DNA of 64,000 nt from Halalkalibacillus halophilus DSM 18494 (GTDB lineage: Bacteria; Bacillota; Bacilli; Bacillales; Alkalibacillaceae), in assembly GCF_000423105.1 (NCBI RefSeq), contig NZ_KE383978.1, positions 345,450 through 409,449 of the forward strand, given 5' to 3'. A program made the translations under genes and the position numbers. Below, in pieces: positions 53,380-62,040 of the stretch. How positions within the stretch are numbered: the stretch's first letter is position 1; every line of letters begins with the position of its first letter. The notes below the pieces were generated by a model. It was not told the origin of the DNA, did not search any database, and worked only from the letters and a program-made list of their open reading frames with translations.

Positions 53380-53476
53380 TAGATTGTGAATTTTATAGAG
53401 TGACAACGCAGAATTCATACATAACAGGAAGCAGGAGCGCTAAAAAAGTACTTAACTTCCAAGGGGGATTTGATTC

Positions 53477-54826
53477 ATGAACAAGCGCTTATTAATTTTG
53501 TTAGGCTTGGTTTTATCACTTTTATTGGTTTTAGCGGCTTGTGGACCAGACCGCGATGATGATTCAGAATCGGATGATGAGAACGATACAGAGGAAACAG
53601 AACAAGATACAGAAGGGGACGAAGAGGATTCCGAGGAAGCTTCTTCAGACGGAGACTCGAATGAGATTACAGCGGAAAAACCAGAAACATTAACACTATG
53701 GGCCGATGAAGACAAGGCAGTAGGAATTGAAGATATTTTAGATCGCTTTACAGAAGAACACGGAATTGAGATTGAAGTAACAGAACTTGAGATGGCTACT
53801 GTCCAGCGTGAACAAATACGTTTAGATGGCCCAGCAGGTACTGGACCAGATGTATTAACTTTGCCTCATGACCAAATCGGTCAGCTGGCGAATGAAGGAA
53901 TTATTTCTTCTTTAGATTTAGATGAAGAAACGATAAGCCTTTATACTGACTCTGCTGTAGAAGCGGTTACGTATGAAGGAGAGTTATATGGTGTACCTAA
54001 AGCAACAGAAACACCAATCTTTATGTTCAACCGTGACTTAATGGATGAAGCTCCAGAAACGTTTGATGAGTTATGGGAAATGTCACAAGAGATGCAAGAA
54101 GAAGATCAATATGGCTTCTTAGCATTGTTTGATAACTATTACTTTGCGCATTCCATTCTTGCAGGTCATGGCGGTTATGTTTTTGAAGAGCAAGATGGAA
54201 CAATGGATCCAACTGCACTTGGTTTAAACAATGAAGGAGCAATTGAAGGTGGAGAGTATATTCAACAGTGGTATACAGAAGGGTTATTCCCAGAAGGTAT
54301 CATTGGGGAACAAGGTGGATCTACAATGACAGGTCTATTTGAAGACGGAGAAGTTGCATCTGCTATGGATGGTCCATGGGCTGTTCAAGGTTTACGAGAT
54401 GCAGGAATTGATTTCGGTGCTGCTCCAATGCCAACACTTCCAAACGGAGAATACCCTCAAACATTTGTAGGTGTGAAATCTTGGAACGTAAGTAGTTACT
54501 CGGAACATCAAGAATGGGCAACGGAATTAGTGAGATATTTGGGGAATGAAGAGAACTCTTTAGAGCGTTATGAGATCGTTGGAGAGATTCCTCCAGTTGC
54601 ATCACTAATTGATGACCCAGCAATTTCTGAAGATGAAGTATCAGAAGCAGTAGCAATTCAGTCTGAACGCGGTGTGCCAATGCCGAACATTCCAGAGATG
54701 GGGCAAGTTTGGGAACCAATGGCAACAGCGTTACAGTTAATTGTTCGCGATGAAATGACACCAGAAGATGCATTGAATGAAGCGGTAGATACGATCCAAA
54801 CAAATATTGAATCTAATCAAGAGTAA
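53477..54826 (+). CDS. mdxE: Maltodextrin ABC transporter, substrate-binding lipoprotein
   Basis: 449 aa. Signal peptide with lipobox LAAC (C22), then a 45-residue Asp/Glu/Ser linker, then a type 1 extracellular solute-binding fold: TLTLWADEDKAVGIEDIL, GTGPDVLTLPHDQIGQLANEG, YGVPKATETPIFMFNRDLM, ASAMDGPWAVQGL and VGVKSWNVSSYS are MalE-like. Binds maltose or maltodextrins outside the cell. RBS CAAGGGGG. First gene of the operon; a 318-nt gap with a repeat array separates it from mdxF. Confidence 0.93.
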   Translation: MNKRLLILLGLVLSLLLVLAACGPDRDDDSESDDENDTEETEQDTEGDEEDSEEASSDGDSNEITAEKPETLTLWADEDKAVGIEDILDRFTEEHGIEIEVTELEMATVQREQIRLDGPAGTGPDVLTLPHDQIGQLANEGIISSLDLDEETISLYTDSAVEAVTYEGELYGVPKATETPIFMFNRDLMDEAPETFDELWEMSQEMQEEDQYGFLALFDNYYFAHSILAGHGGYVFEEQDGTMDPTALGLNNEGAIEGGEYIQQWYTEGLFPEGIIGEQGGSTMTGLFEDGEVASAMDGPWAVQGLRDAGIDFGAAPMPTLPNGEYPQTFVGVKSWNVSSYSEHQEWATELVRYLGNEENSLERYEIVGEIPPVASLIDDPAISEDEVSEAVAIQSERGVPMPNIPEMGQVWEPMATALQLIVRDEMTPEDALNEAVDTIQTNIESNQE

Positions 54827-54831
54827 GACAA

Positions 54832-54850
54832 AAGAAGAGCAGTTCTTCTT
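54832..54850 (+). other. Small hairpin after mdxE
   Basis: AAGAAGA/TCTTCTT stem with loop GCAGT, 6 nt after the mdxE stop, with no T-run. It could protect the 3' end of a processed mdxE message. Confidence 0.4.
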
Positions 54851-54895
54851 ATATGTGAGTGAAGTGCTGTTTCTTCTTATCAGGTTGAGGAGCTT

Positions 54896-55070
54896 GATTC
54901 GGGCAAATGAATCGTCGAATCGGGCGAGCGAGTTTGTATGCCGGCAAAGGGCGGGCCGAATCGGGTGAGCGGGTTCATATGCCGTCAAAGGAAGGTCCGA
55001 ATCGGGTGAACGGATTCGAATGCCGGCAAAGAGCAGGTCGAATCGGGCGGATAGCAATTTTTACAGGTGG
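54896..55070. repeat. Third GCCGGCA-family array, nine units, inside the maltodextrin operon
   Basis: Cores at 54896, 54917, 54938, 54958, 54979, 54999, 55020, 55040 and 55061. They alternate GAATCGGGTGA and ATGCCGGCAAA, with 21 and 20 nt steps, giving a 41-nt dimer repeated about four times. Located between mdxE and mdxF. Confidence 0.9.
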
Positions 55071-55105
55071 ATAGCTGCGTTGCCTAGGCTGGCACGAGCT
55101 ATCCA
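55068..55105 (+). other. Inverted repeat upstream of mdxF
   Basis: TGGATAGCT (55068-55076) and AGCTATCCA (55097-55105) form a perfect 9-bp stem, with an inner GCC/GGC pair. It overlaps the end of the repeat array. Not followed by a T-run; it may be an RNA structure or a protein-binding site. Confidence 0.55.
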
Positions 55106-55144
55106 TCATACATACTAGTTAGAAATAGAAGGGAAGTTGTCCAG

Positions 55145-56428
55145 ATGGAAACCAATCAACCTCAGTCGAATCGTCGAAAGGTGGCTTTAGCCTTATCGAT
55201 TATTCCTGGATTCGGACAATTTTATAATAAACAATACATAAAAGGTTCGTTCTTTTTTGTTTTAGTTATCGCATTCTTTGTCGTCTTCAGCGACTTATTG
55301 AATATAGGTTATTGGGGACTATTCACACTTGGAACGATTCCGATGGAGGACCATTCCATTTTCCTCATGGTCCAAGGAATTATCGCTGTTTTAGTTACGG
55401 CTGTAGGGATCCTGATTTATGTTATTAACCTCATAGACGCTTATAAAAATGGCAGGCGAGTTGACTTAGGACTTGAGAGGAGCTCGGTTCGAAAGCAGTA
55501 TCACAATTTAATTGATTCAGGGTTTCCTTATTTAATGTTAACGCCTGGATTTCTTCTATTAATTTTCGTCGTGATCTTCCCAATATTATTCGTCATTCTA
55601 TTATCATTCACGAATTACAATATGAACAATTCGCCCCCTGCGAACTTAGTAGATTGGGTTGGTATAAAAAATTACATTGATATTTTCCAGTTAGATTTAT
55701 GGAGAAATACGTTTTTAAGTGTATTTTCATGGACGATTGTTTGGACGTTTTTAGCAACCACATTACAGGTTGCTTTAGGAATTTTCTTAGCTGTATTGGT
55801 GAATCAGAAAGAGTTAAAATTTAAACGCATTATCCGTACCGTGTTTATTTTACCGTGGGCAGTTCCTGCATTCGTATCGATCTTAGTCTTTGCTGGGATG
55901 TTTAATAACACGTTTGGTGCGATTAACGTCGATATACTTGCGTTCGTTGGAATTGATCCTGTACCTTGGATGACTGATCCATTTTGGACTAGATTTGCAT
56001 TAATCATGATCCAAATGTGGCTAGGATTTCCGTTTATTTTCGTTATGGTAACAGGTGTGTTGCAAGCTATACCTGATGATTTATATGAAGCGGCTGTCAT
56101 TGATGGAGCATCGATGTGGCAGAAGTTCAGACAAATTACTTTTCCGATTGTCATGTTTGCGACAGCTCCGATTATGATTACGCAGTATACATTTAACTTT
56201 AATAACTTCAATGTGATTTTCCTTTTCAACGGGGGTGGCCCCGCGGTATCCGGACAAAATGCTGGCGGGTCAGATATCTTGATTTCATGGATTTATAAAC
56301 TGACATTGGAGCAATCACAGTATGGAAAGGCCGCTGCTATTACGATGTTATTATCGATTATGGTAATTTCCGTTGCTATTTGGCAATTTAGAAAGACGCG
56401 CGCATTCCAAGAAGAGGATTTGATGTAA
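55145..56428 (+). CDS. mdxF: Maltodextrin ABC transporter permease (MalF type)
   Basis: 427 aa with about eight helices. The N terminus (KVALALSIIPGFGQFYNKQYIKGSFFF) is the extended MalF-type segment; the permease domain carries the EAA loop DLYEAAVIDGASMWQKFRQITFPIV (about residues 315-340), which contacts the ATPase. ATPase MsmX-type is usually encoded elsewhere, and none is present here. The start of mdxG follows the stop directly. Confidence 0.94.
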   Translation: METNQPQSNRRKVALALSIIPGFGQFYNKQYIKGSFFFVLVIAFFVVFSDLLNIGYWGLFTLGTIPMEDHSIFLMVQGIIAVLVTAVGILIYVINLIDAYKNGRRVDLGLERSSVRKQYHNLIDSGFPYLMLTPGFLLLIFVVIFPILFVILLSFTNYNMNNSPPANLVDWVGIKNYIDIFQLDLWRNTFLSVFSWTIVWTFLATTLQVALGIFLAVLVNQKELKFKRIIRTVFILPWAVPAFVSILVFAGMFNNTFGAINVDILAFVGIDPVPWMTDPFWTRFALIMIQMWLGFPFIFVMVTGVLQAIPDDLYEAAVIDGASMWQKFRQITFPIVMFATAPIMITQYTFNFNNFNVIFLFNGGGPAVSGQNAGGSDILISWIYKLTLEQSQYGKAAAITMLLSIMVISVAIWQFRKTRAFQEEDLM

Positions 56429-57271
56429 ATGAGTATGAAAAAACAGACGCTTATACGCATGACAATCACATATTTGATTATCTTTTTTATGGCAGTGGTT
56501 ATCATATATCCTGTTTTGTGGATTTTTGGTTCATCGCTTAACCCGGGTAACAGTTTGTCTGGATCTAGCATGTTCCCAGCGGATGCAACATTAAAGCATT
56601 ATCGTGAGTTATTCGATTTGGAACAAAGTTACTACCTATTATGGTACTGGAATACGCTTAAGATTTGCTTGATCACAATGTTAATCACGGTCACGATGGT
56701 TGCTTTGATGGCCTACTCTTTTTCAAGGTATCGTTTCCTTGGTCGTAAATATGGATTAATGACATTTTTGATCCTACAGATGATTCCGAACTTTGCAGCT
56801 TTAATTGCAATCTATGTGCTAGCTGTAGTGACAGGGTTAATTGATACCCATATTGCACTCATCTTGATTTATGTTGGCGGGTTACTTCCTATGAATACGT
56901 GGCTTGCGAAGGGTTATTTTGAAACGATTCCTAAAGAATTAGATGAATCAGCTAAAATTGATGGCGCCGGTCACTTCCGCATTTTCTGGAGTGTGATCTT
57001 GCCTTTAGTTAAGCCGATCTTAGCTGTCATCGCGTTATTCGCATTTATTACGCCATTTACTGACTTCATTTTGGCTCGTGTAATCTTACGTAGTGAATCG
57101 AATTTTACATTGGCTGTAGGATTATATAACATGATTGCCAATAATTTTGGTGCAGAATTTACAAAATTCGCAGCAGGTGCTGTATTAATAGCTATTCCAA
57201 TTAGTATTGTCTTTTTATCCCTGCAACGTTACTTAATTTCAGGTTTAACTTCAGGAGGAACAAAAGGATAA
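56429..57271 (+). CDS. mdxG: Maltodextrin ABC transporter permease (MalG type)
   Basis: 280 aa, six helices. EAA loop IPKELDESAKIDGAGHFRIFWSVILPLVKP at about residues 170-200. The C-terminal LQRYLISGLTSGGTKG is the typical MalG end. Its ATG immediately follows the mdxF stop, so translation is coupled. Confidence 0.94.
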   Translation: MSMKKQTLIRMTITYLIIFFMAVVIIYPVLWIFGSSLNPGNSLSGSSMFPADATLKHYRELFDLEQSYYLLWYWNTLKICLITMLITVTMVALMAYSFSRYRFLGRKYGLMTFLILQMIPNFAALIAIYVLAVVTGLIDTHIALILIYVGGLLPMNTWLAKGYFETIPKELDESAKIDGAGHFRIFWSVILPLVKPILAVIALFAFITPFTDFILARVILRSESNFTLAVGLYNMIANNFGAEFTKFAAGAVLIAIPISIVFLSLQRYLISGLTSGGTKG

Positions 57272-57304
57272 CATTCAATTAATGAACAAAAGAAGGTGTC
57301 GAAC

Positions 57305-59665
57305 ATGGAAGATACAAGTTTTGCAATACATCCAGGTAAAGAATCAGCAGTAAATGAGGAAAGGTATTATGACATTGGAAATGTTTTAGTCGAAGATCTA
57401 GGTGACAGACATGTTTCGTTTGTATGTGAAAAAGGGTTCGTCCAAGTGTTATTTACCTCAGAAAAAATTGTTCGAATTGTGATGAACCCTAATCAACAAC
57501 CACTTTTAGATGATAGCTTTGTAGTGGAAAATACTATAGATCCGGCCAACGTGACGATTGAAAATCAAGTCGACACAATCACGATGAAAACTTCCAATAT
57601 TGAGGTGAAGATTACTAAAAATCCACTTCGCATTCAAGTGCAAGATGTTAATGGAAACACGATCGTGAGTGAATCTGATTATGGAATGGTCATTGGTAAT
57701 CAGGGAAGTGTTGCTTGTTACAAAGATGCGAGTCCAGATGAATACTATTATGGTTTCGGAGAAAAATCTGGTTTCTTAAATAAACAAGGCGAAAAACTAG
57801 AGATGTGGAATAGTGATGTGTATGCGCCTCATAATCCAGAAACGGACCCCCTTTATCAATCGATTCCGTTTTTTATGACGTTACGAAACGGGAGTGCTCA
57901 TGGGATTTATCTCGATAACACGTATCGTTCTTCCTTTGATATGCGAACGGAAGCGGATGGGAACTATATATTCCAAGCAGCTGGTGGCCAACTCGATTAT
58001 TATGTTTGCGCCGGTCCAACTCCAAAAGAAGTAATCGAACAATACACTTCTTTAACTGGAAGAATGCCAATCCCACCGAAATGGGCAATTGGTTATCATC
58101 AGTCTAGGTATAGTTATGAATCTGCAGAAGAAGTGAAAGAACTAGTCCGTACATTCCGGGAAAAAGATATTCCATTAGATGCCGTCCATTTAGACATTCA
58201 TTATATGGATGGGTATCGTGTGTTCACATTTAATCAAAATCGTTTTCCTGATCCTGAGAAACTTATTAGAGAGATTGGTGAATTGGGCGTAAAAGCTGTG
58301 CCAATTGTAGACCCTGGCGTAAAAGCTGATGCGGCTTATCAAACTTATTATGATGGCGTCACCAATGATTTATTTTGTAAATATATCGAAGGAGATGTGT
58401 TTTTTGGTGATGTATGGCCAGGCAAGAGTGCATTTCCGGACTTTTTAAATCCCAAAACACGCAACTGGTGGGGGAAGAAACACGAATTTTATACAGCTAT
58501 GGGGATTGAAGGTATTTGGAATGATATGAACGAACCAGCTGTCTTTAATGAAACGAAAACGATGGATGAAAAAGTAGTTCACCGCGGAGAAAACTCAAAC
58601 CGTTTACACAAAGAGGTACATAATGTATACGGAAATCTCATGGCCGAGGCGACTTATGATGGAATGAAAGATCTGATGGATGGAAAACGTCCATTTTTAC
58701 TGACAAGGGCAGGTTTTTCTGGAATTCAAAAGTACGCAGCCGTATGGACAGGAGATAATCGTAGCTTCTGGGAGCACTTAGAGATGGCGATCCCGATGTG
58801 TTTGAATCTCGGTGTGTCTGGTGTGCCATTTTCTGGAGCAGATGTTGGAGGATTCGCACATGATTCTAACGGGGAGCTACTCGCTCGCTGGACCCAATTT
58901 GGAGCATTTACCCCTTATTTCAGAAACCATAGTGCGATCGGATTTGCTAGGCAGGAACCGTGGTCATTTGGTGAGAAGTATGAAGAAATAGTTCGCGATT
59001 ATATTCAGTTACGATACAAGTGGATGCCTCACTTGTACACGCTATTTCAAGAGTCGTCCCAAAATGGAGTTCCAGTCATGCGACCTATGTTTATGGAATA
59101 CCCAGATGATCCTGAAACGTACACTATTTCAGACCAATTCTTGATTGGTGAAAAGGTACTGGTTGCCCCGATTTTACGTCCTGGAGTGACTGATCGAATG
59201 GTTTATTTACCAGAGGGGACTTGGTACGACTATTGGACGGGGGAAATGTTTGAAGGAGATAAGCGAATCATTACCCATGCGCCTTTAGAAAAATTACCGA
59301 TTTTTATTAAACGTGGCGCAATTCTTCCTGAAGGAGAAGCTGTTACTTCTTCATCACAAAGTAGTGACAAAATAAAGATACATCTTTATCCAGAAGAAGC
59401 GAGAAGCCATTATACATGGTATGATGATGATGGAAGCACCTTCGCTTATGAAGAAGGAAAGTACGCGTTATATCTCATTGATTTGCAGTTGGAAAATAGT
59501 CAGGTCAATGTCCAGTTTAACTGTACACACGCCGGATTTGATTCAACTTGGAAGTCTGTAGAGTTTAAATTACATGGAGTAAATGAAACCGATCGTGTAG
59601 TTATTAATGGAAACGAAGTGGATCATCGACAGCCGATTGTTTTAAAACGTTCGCATCTCAAATAA
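57305..59665 (+). CDS. GH31 alpha-glucosidase
   Basis: 786 aa from the ATG at 57305 (AAGAAGGTG upstream). GH31 layout: N-terminal beta-sandwich with YYGFGEKSG, catalytic barrel with KWAIGYHQSRYSY, DAVHLDIHYMDGYRVF, and the nucleophile motif GIWNDMNEPAVFN (D407); acid/base region SGADVGGF; C-terminal beta domains. No signal peptide. Releases glucose from imported maltodextrins; the ROK kinase and Pgi can carry glucose onward. Operon position after mdxG supports alpha-1,4/1,6 activity rather than xylosidase. Confidence 0.93.
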   Translation: MEDTSFAIHPGKESAVNEERYYDIGNVLVEDLGDRHVSFVCEKGFVQVLFTSEKIVRIVMNPNQQPLLDDSFVVENTIDPANVTIENQVDTITMKTSNIEVKITKNPLRIQVQDVNGNTIVSESDYGMVIGNQGSVACYKDASPDEYYYGFGEKSGFLNKQGEKLEMWNSDVYAPHNPETDPLYQSIPFFMTLRNGSAHGIYLDNTYRSSFDMRTEADGNYIFQAAGGQLDYYVCAGPTPKEVIEQYTSLTGRMPIPPKWAIGYHQSRYSYESAEEVKELVRTFREKDIPLDAVHLDIHYMDGYRVFTFNQNRFPDPEKLIREIGELGVKAVPIVDPGVKADAAYQTYYDGVTNDLFCKYIEGDVFFGDVWPGKSAFPDFLNPKTRNWWGKKHEFYTAMGIEGIWNDMNEPAVFNETKTMDEKVVHRGENSNRLHKEVHNVYGNLMAEATYDGMKDLMDGKRPFLLTRAGFSGIQKYAAVWTGDNRSFWEHLEMAIPMCLNLGVSGVPFSGADVGGFAHDSNGELLARWTQFGAFTPYFRNHSAIGFARQEPWSFGEKYEEIVRDYIQLRYKWMPHLYTLFQESSQNGVPVMRPMFMEYPDDPETYTISDQFLIGEKVLVAPILRPGVTDRMVYLPEGTWYDYWTGEMFEGDKRIITHAPLEKLPIFIKRGAILPEGEAVTSSSQSSDKIKIHLYPEEARSHYTWYDDDGSTFAYEEGKYALYLIDLQLENSQVNVQFNCTHAGFDSTWKSVEFKLHGVNETDRVVINGNEVDHRQPIVLKRSHLK

Positions 59666-59681
59666 CCTGAGGAGTATCGAT

Positions 59682-60689
59682 ATGACACCAACTATAAAAG
59701 ACGTAGCCAAATTAGCAAATGTTGCCCCTTCGACGGTATCTCGTGTGATTGCTAACAACCCGAAAATCTCAGAAGAAACAACACGTACAGTAAGAAGTGC
59801 GATGGATAAACTTGGATACCATCCGAATTACACCGCTAGAAGTCTAGTGAGTAAAAACACTCAGACAATCGGAATTGTGATGCCAAGTTCTGCTGAAAAT
59901 GTTTTTCAAAATCCATTCTTCCCAGAAGTTATTCGTGGAATTAGTACAAAATCACATGAGAAGCGGTATGGATTATATATGACAACAGGCCACTCCGAAG
60001 AGGAAATTGTCAGTGGCGTACATGATATAGTGCAAGGTCGTCGTGTAGATGGATTGGTTTTATTATACTCCGCAGTCAATGATCAACTCATGGATTATTT
60101 GTTAGAAAAGAACTTTCCTTTTACTGTCATTGGGAAGCCATTTCAAAACGAAGATCAAATTACTTTTGTAGACAATGATAATGAGCAGGCATCCTTGGAG
60201 GCGACGGATCATTTAATTGAACAAGGGCATGATCGAATTGCCTTTGTCGGTGGTGGGATGGAACTTGTCGTTACCGTGGATCGAATTACAGGTTACCGAA
60301 AAGCACTTGAAGCAAATCACACTACATTTCGTGAAGACTATATTGTACATCACGAGTTCTTGCAAGAAGGTGGACGAGATGCGATTCGCGAACTAATGTC
60401 ATTAGAAGAACCACCAACTGCCTTAGTCGTATCCGATGATATTATGGCTTTTGGTATTGTTGGTAGTTTAGAAGAGATGGGACTTCATGTTGGAAAAGAT
60501 ATTTCAATGGTTAGTTTTAATAATGTAATCTTTTCGAAGTTATCTAATCCAGCACTAACTTCAGTGGATATTAATATCTTTCAATTAGGTTATGAAGCAG
60601 CGAACTGTCTGTTTGATTTAATTGAGGAAGAAGATGCGAAACCGCGAAAGATCACAGTGCCTCACCAGTTAGTTGTGAGAAATTCATAA
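59682..60689 (+). CDS. LacI-family regulator of the maltodextrin operon (MalR type)
   Basis: 335 aa. N-terminal HTH and hinge: TIKDVAKLANVAPSTVSRVIANNPKISEETTRTVRSAMDKLGYHPNYTARSL. Periplasmic-binding-protein-like sensor domain with TIGIVMP, RRVDGLVLL, ATDHLIEQGHDRIAFVGG and MVSFNN. Last gene of the operon; likely a repressor acting at the CG-centred sites before mdxE and relieved by maltose or maltodextrin. Confidence 0.93.
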   Translation: MTPTIKDVAKLANVAPSTVSRVIANNPKISEETTRTVRSAMDKLGYHPNYTARSLVSKNTQTIGIVMPSSAENVFQNPFFPEVIRGISTKSHEKRYGLYMTTGHSEEEIVSGVHDIVQGRRVDGLVLLYSAVNDQLMDYLLEKNFPFTVIGKPFQNEDQITFVDNDNEQASLEATDHLIEQGHDRIAFVGGGMELVVTVDRITGYRKALEANHTTFREDYIVHHEFLQEGGRDAIRELMSLEEPPTALVVSDDIMAFGIVGSLEEMGLHVGKDISMVSFNNVIFSKLSNPALTSVDINIFQLGYEAANCLFDLIEEEDAKPRKITVPHQLVVRNS

Positions 60690-60733
60690 AAAGTGTTAGG
60701 TGCTTGGAAAAATAAGCATCTAACACTTTTCCT
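60689..60733 (+). terminator. Terminator of the maltodextrin operon
   Basis: AAAAGTGTTAGGTGCTT pairs with AAGCATCTAACACTTTT (one G-T pair), 8-nt loop, then TTTCC. Begins at the stop codon. Confidence 0.85.
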
Positions 60734-60735
60734 AT

Positions 60736-60822
60736 TTCCCCCAGCATATTGAAAAATGTTATAGCTCGGAAGAATGTGTAGATCAAATTATGAAGTATTT
60801 AAAGGAAAATAAATATATTTAA
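60736..60822 (+). pseudogene. Possible C-terminal gene remnant of 28 codons
   Basis: An open stretch without a start or RBS ends in TAA at 60820 and reads with a hydrophilic, alpha-helical character: IEKCYSSEECVDQIMKYL then KENKYI. It is followed at once by a terminator-like hairpin (60831). This looks like the last codons of a deleted gene whose terminator survived. The parent gene is not recognised. Confidence 0.35.
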
Positions 60823-60829
60823 TCGAAAG

Positions 60830-60864
60830 GCAGAAGCTCAAGGAAGGGGTTTCTGCTTTTTTGT
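60830..60864 (+). terminator. Orphan terminator hairpin
   Basis: GCAGAAGCTC/GGGTTTCTGC (G-T pairs in the inner part) followed by six T residues. No intact gene ends here; the nearest upstream open stretch is the remnant at 60736-60822. Confidence 0.75.
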
Positions 60865-60944
60865 GAGAAAGACGTGGAAAAATTTCCATTTTAAATTTTC
60901 TAAATTTGGTGTTGTAAAACGCTTTCATATGTTGTACACTTCAA

Positions 60945-60972
60945 CTAAATCGATTTACTAAACCGATTTAGT
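60945..60972. promoter_or_regulatory. Double CG-centred operator of the second LacI-type regulator
   Basis: TAAATCGATTTA (60946-60957) is a perfect palindrome, and CTAAACCGATTTAG (60958-60971) is nearly so. The two CG centres are 13 nt apart. Both are typical LacI-family half-site pairs, 40-70 nt before the regulator gene, so autoregulation of the operon is likely. Confidence 0.7.
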
Positions 60973-61012
60973 ATAAATCACAATAGATAATATAGTGAGG
61001 TATGAGTAAATT

Positions 61013-62026
61013 ATGGGTGAAAAAATGAGAGCGGTTACAATGGCTGATGTCGCGCTGCATGCTGGTGTCAGTAAGAGTACGGTCTCCCAATATTTGAATC
61101 ATCGATATGATTATATGGGGGAACAAACAAAAGAACGTGTAGCTGCTGCAATTCAAGAGTTAGGATACAAACCCAATATGCTGGCACGTTCCTTGAAAAG
61201 AAAAAACAGTACGACAATCGGTGTAATCGTAGCGAATATTTCACATGAATTTTCTACACAGATTATTCAATCGATCGAGAAGTATTGTAACGAACTCGAT
61301 TATCATATTATCGTTTGTAATGCAGAAGATGATCCGGTGAAAGAGAAAAAGTATATTGAAATGTTAAAAGCAAAACAAGTGGATGGAATTGCGATTTTCC
61401 CAACGAGTACCAATGTAGAAATTTATAAAGTATTGAAAGAAGAAAGCTATCCGATGATTTTTATCGACCGTGACGTTGTAGATGCGGGTATATCTTCGGT
61501 TATGTTAAATAACCAGAAAGCTTCGCAATTGGCTGTCGAAGAGTTTATCCAAAATGGTTACTCAAGAATGGGGATCATAACGACATCAACGATTAATAAT
61601 GTTACTCCTAGGGTTGAGCGTATGGAAGGCTTTCGAAAAGCGATGAAGGTTGCTGGGTTACCAGTTGATGAACAACTAATTCGAGGGGTAGAAATCAACC
61701 AAATACAATCCGAGCTACATAGAATGATGCATTTGGAAGAGCCACCAGACGCACTACTCGCCGGAAATGATTTAGCACTTATAGAAATTTTGAAATATGT
61801 AAAAGCAAATCAACTAAACATTCCTAAAGATTTAGCGGTAATAGGAATAGATGATGTTTCGTTTGCATCCTTCTATAATCCTGAACTTTCAACCATTGTC
61901 CAACCCACACAGGATATGGGAAGACAAGCTGCTAAATTAGTTATAGATCAGATTGTAGAACAAAAATTACCAGAAGAATCGATTTATCGATTTGAGCCAA
62001 CATTAAAAAGAAGACAATCATACTAA
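61013..62026 (+). CDS. LacI-family regulator (KdgR-like)
   Basis: 337 aa from the ATG at 61013 (GAGGT 12 nt upstream); an in-frame ATG at 61025 is also possible. HTH: TMADVALHAGVSKSTVSQYLNHRYDYMGEQTKERVAAAIQELGYKPNMLARSLK. Sensor domain: TIGVIVANISHEFSTQIIQSIE, KQVDGIAIFPT, MGIITTS, IGIDDVSFASFYNPELSTI. First gene before hxlB, eda and a TRAP transporter gene; the context of an aldolase for 2-keto-3-deoxy acids suggests a KdgR-type role, by inference. Confidence 0.9.
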   Translation: MGEKMRAVTMADVALHAGVSKSTVSQYLNHRYDYMGEQTKERVAAAIQELGYKPNMLARSLKRKNSTTIGVIVANISHEFSTQIIQSIEKYCNELDYHIIVCNAEDDPVKEKKYIEMLKAKQVDGIAIFPTSTNVEIYKVLKEESYPMIFIDRDVVDAGISSVMLNNQKASQLAVEEFIQNGYSRMGIITTSTINNVTPRVERMEGFRKAMKVAGLPVDEQLIRGVEINQIQSELHRMMHLEEPPDALLAGNDLALIEILKYVKANQLNIPKDLAVIGIDDVSFASFYNPELSTIVQPTQDMGRQAAKLVIDQIVEQKLPEESIYRFEPTLKRRQSY

Positions 62027-62040
62027 AAAGGGGGGATTCA

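Noticed and set aside
54363..54803. Minus-strand 146-aa ORF opposite mdxE
   Set aside because: Antisense shadow; codon pattern follows the plus-strand gene.
60914..60930. GTAAAACGCTTTCA as a cre site upstream of the second LacI-type gene
   Set aside because: The core is similar but the first two consensus bases (TG) are off by one position; too weak to list beside the clear double operator.
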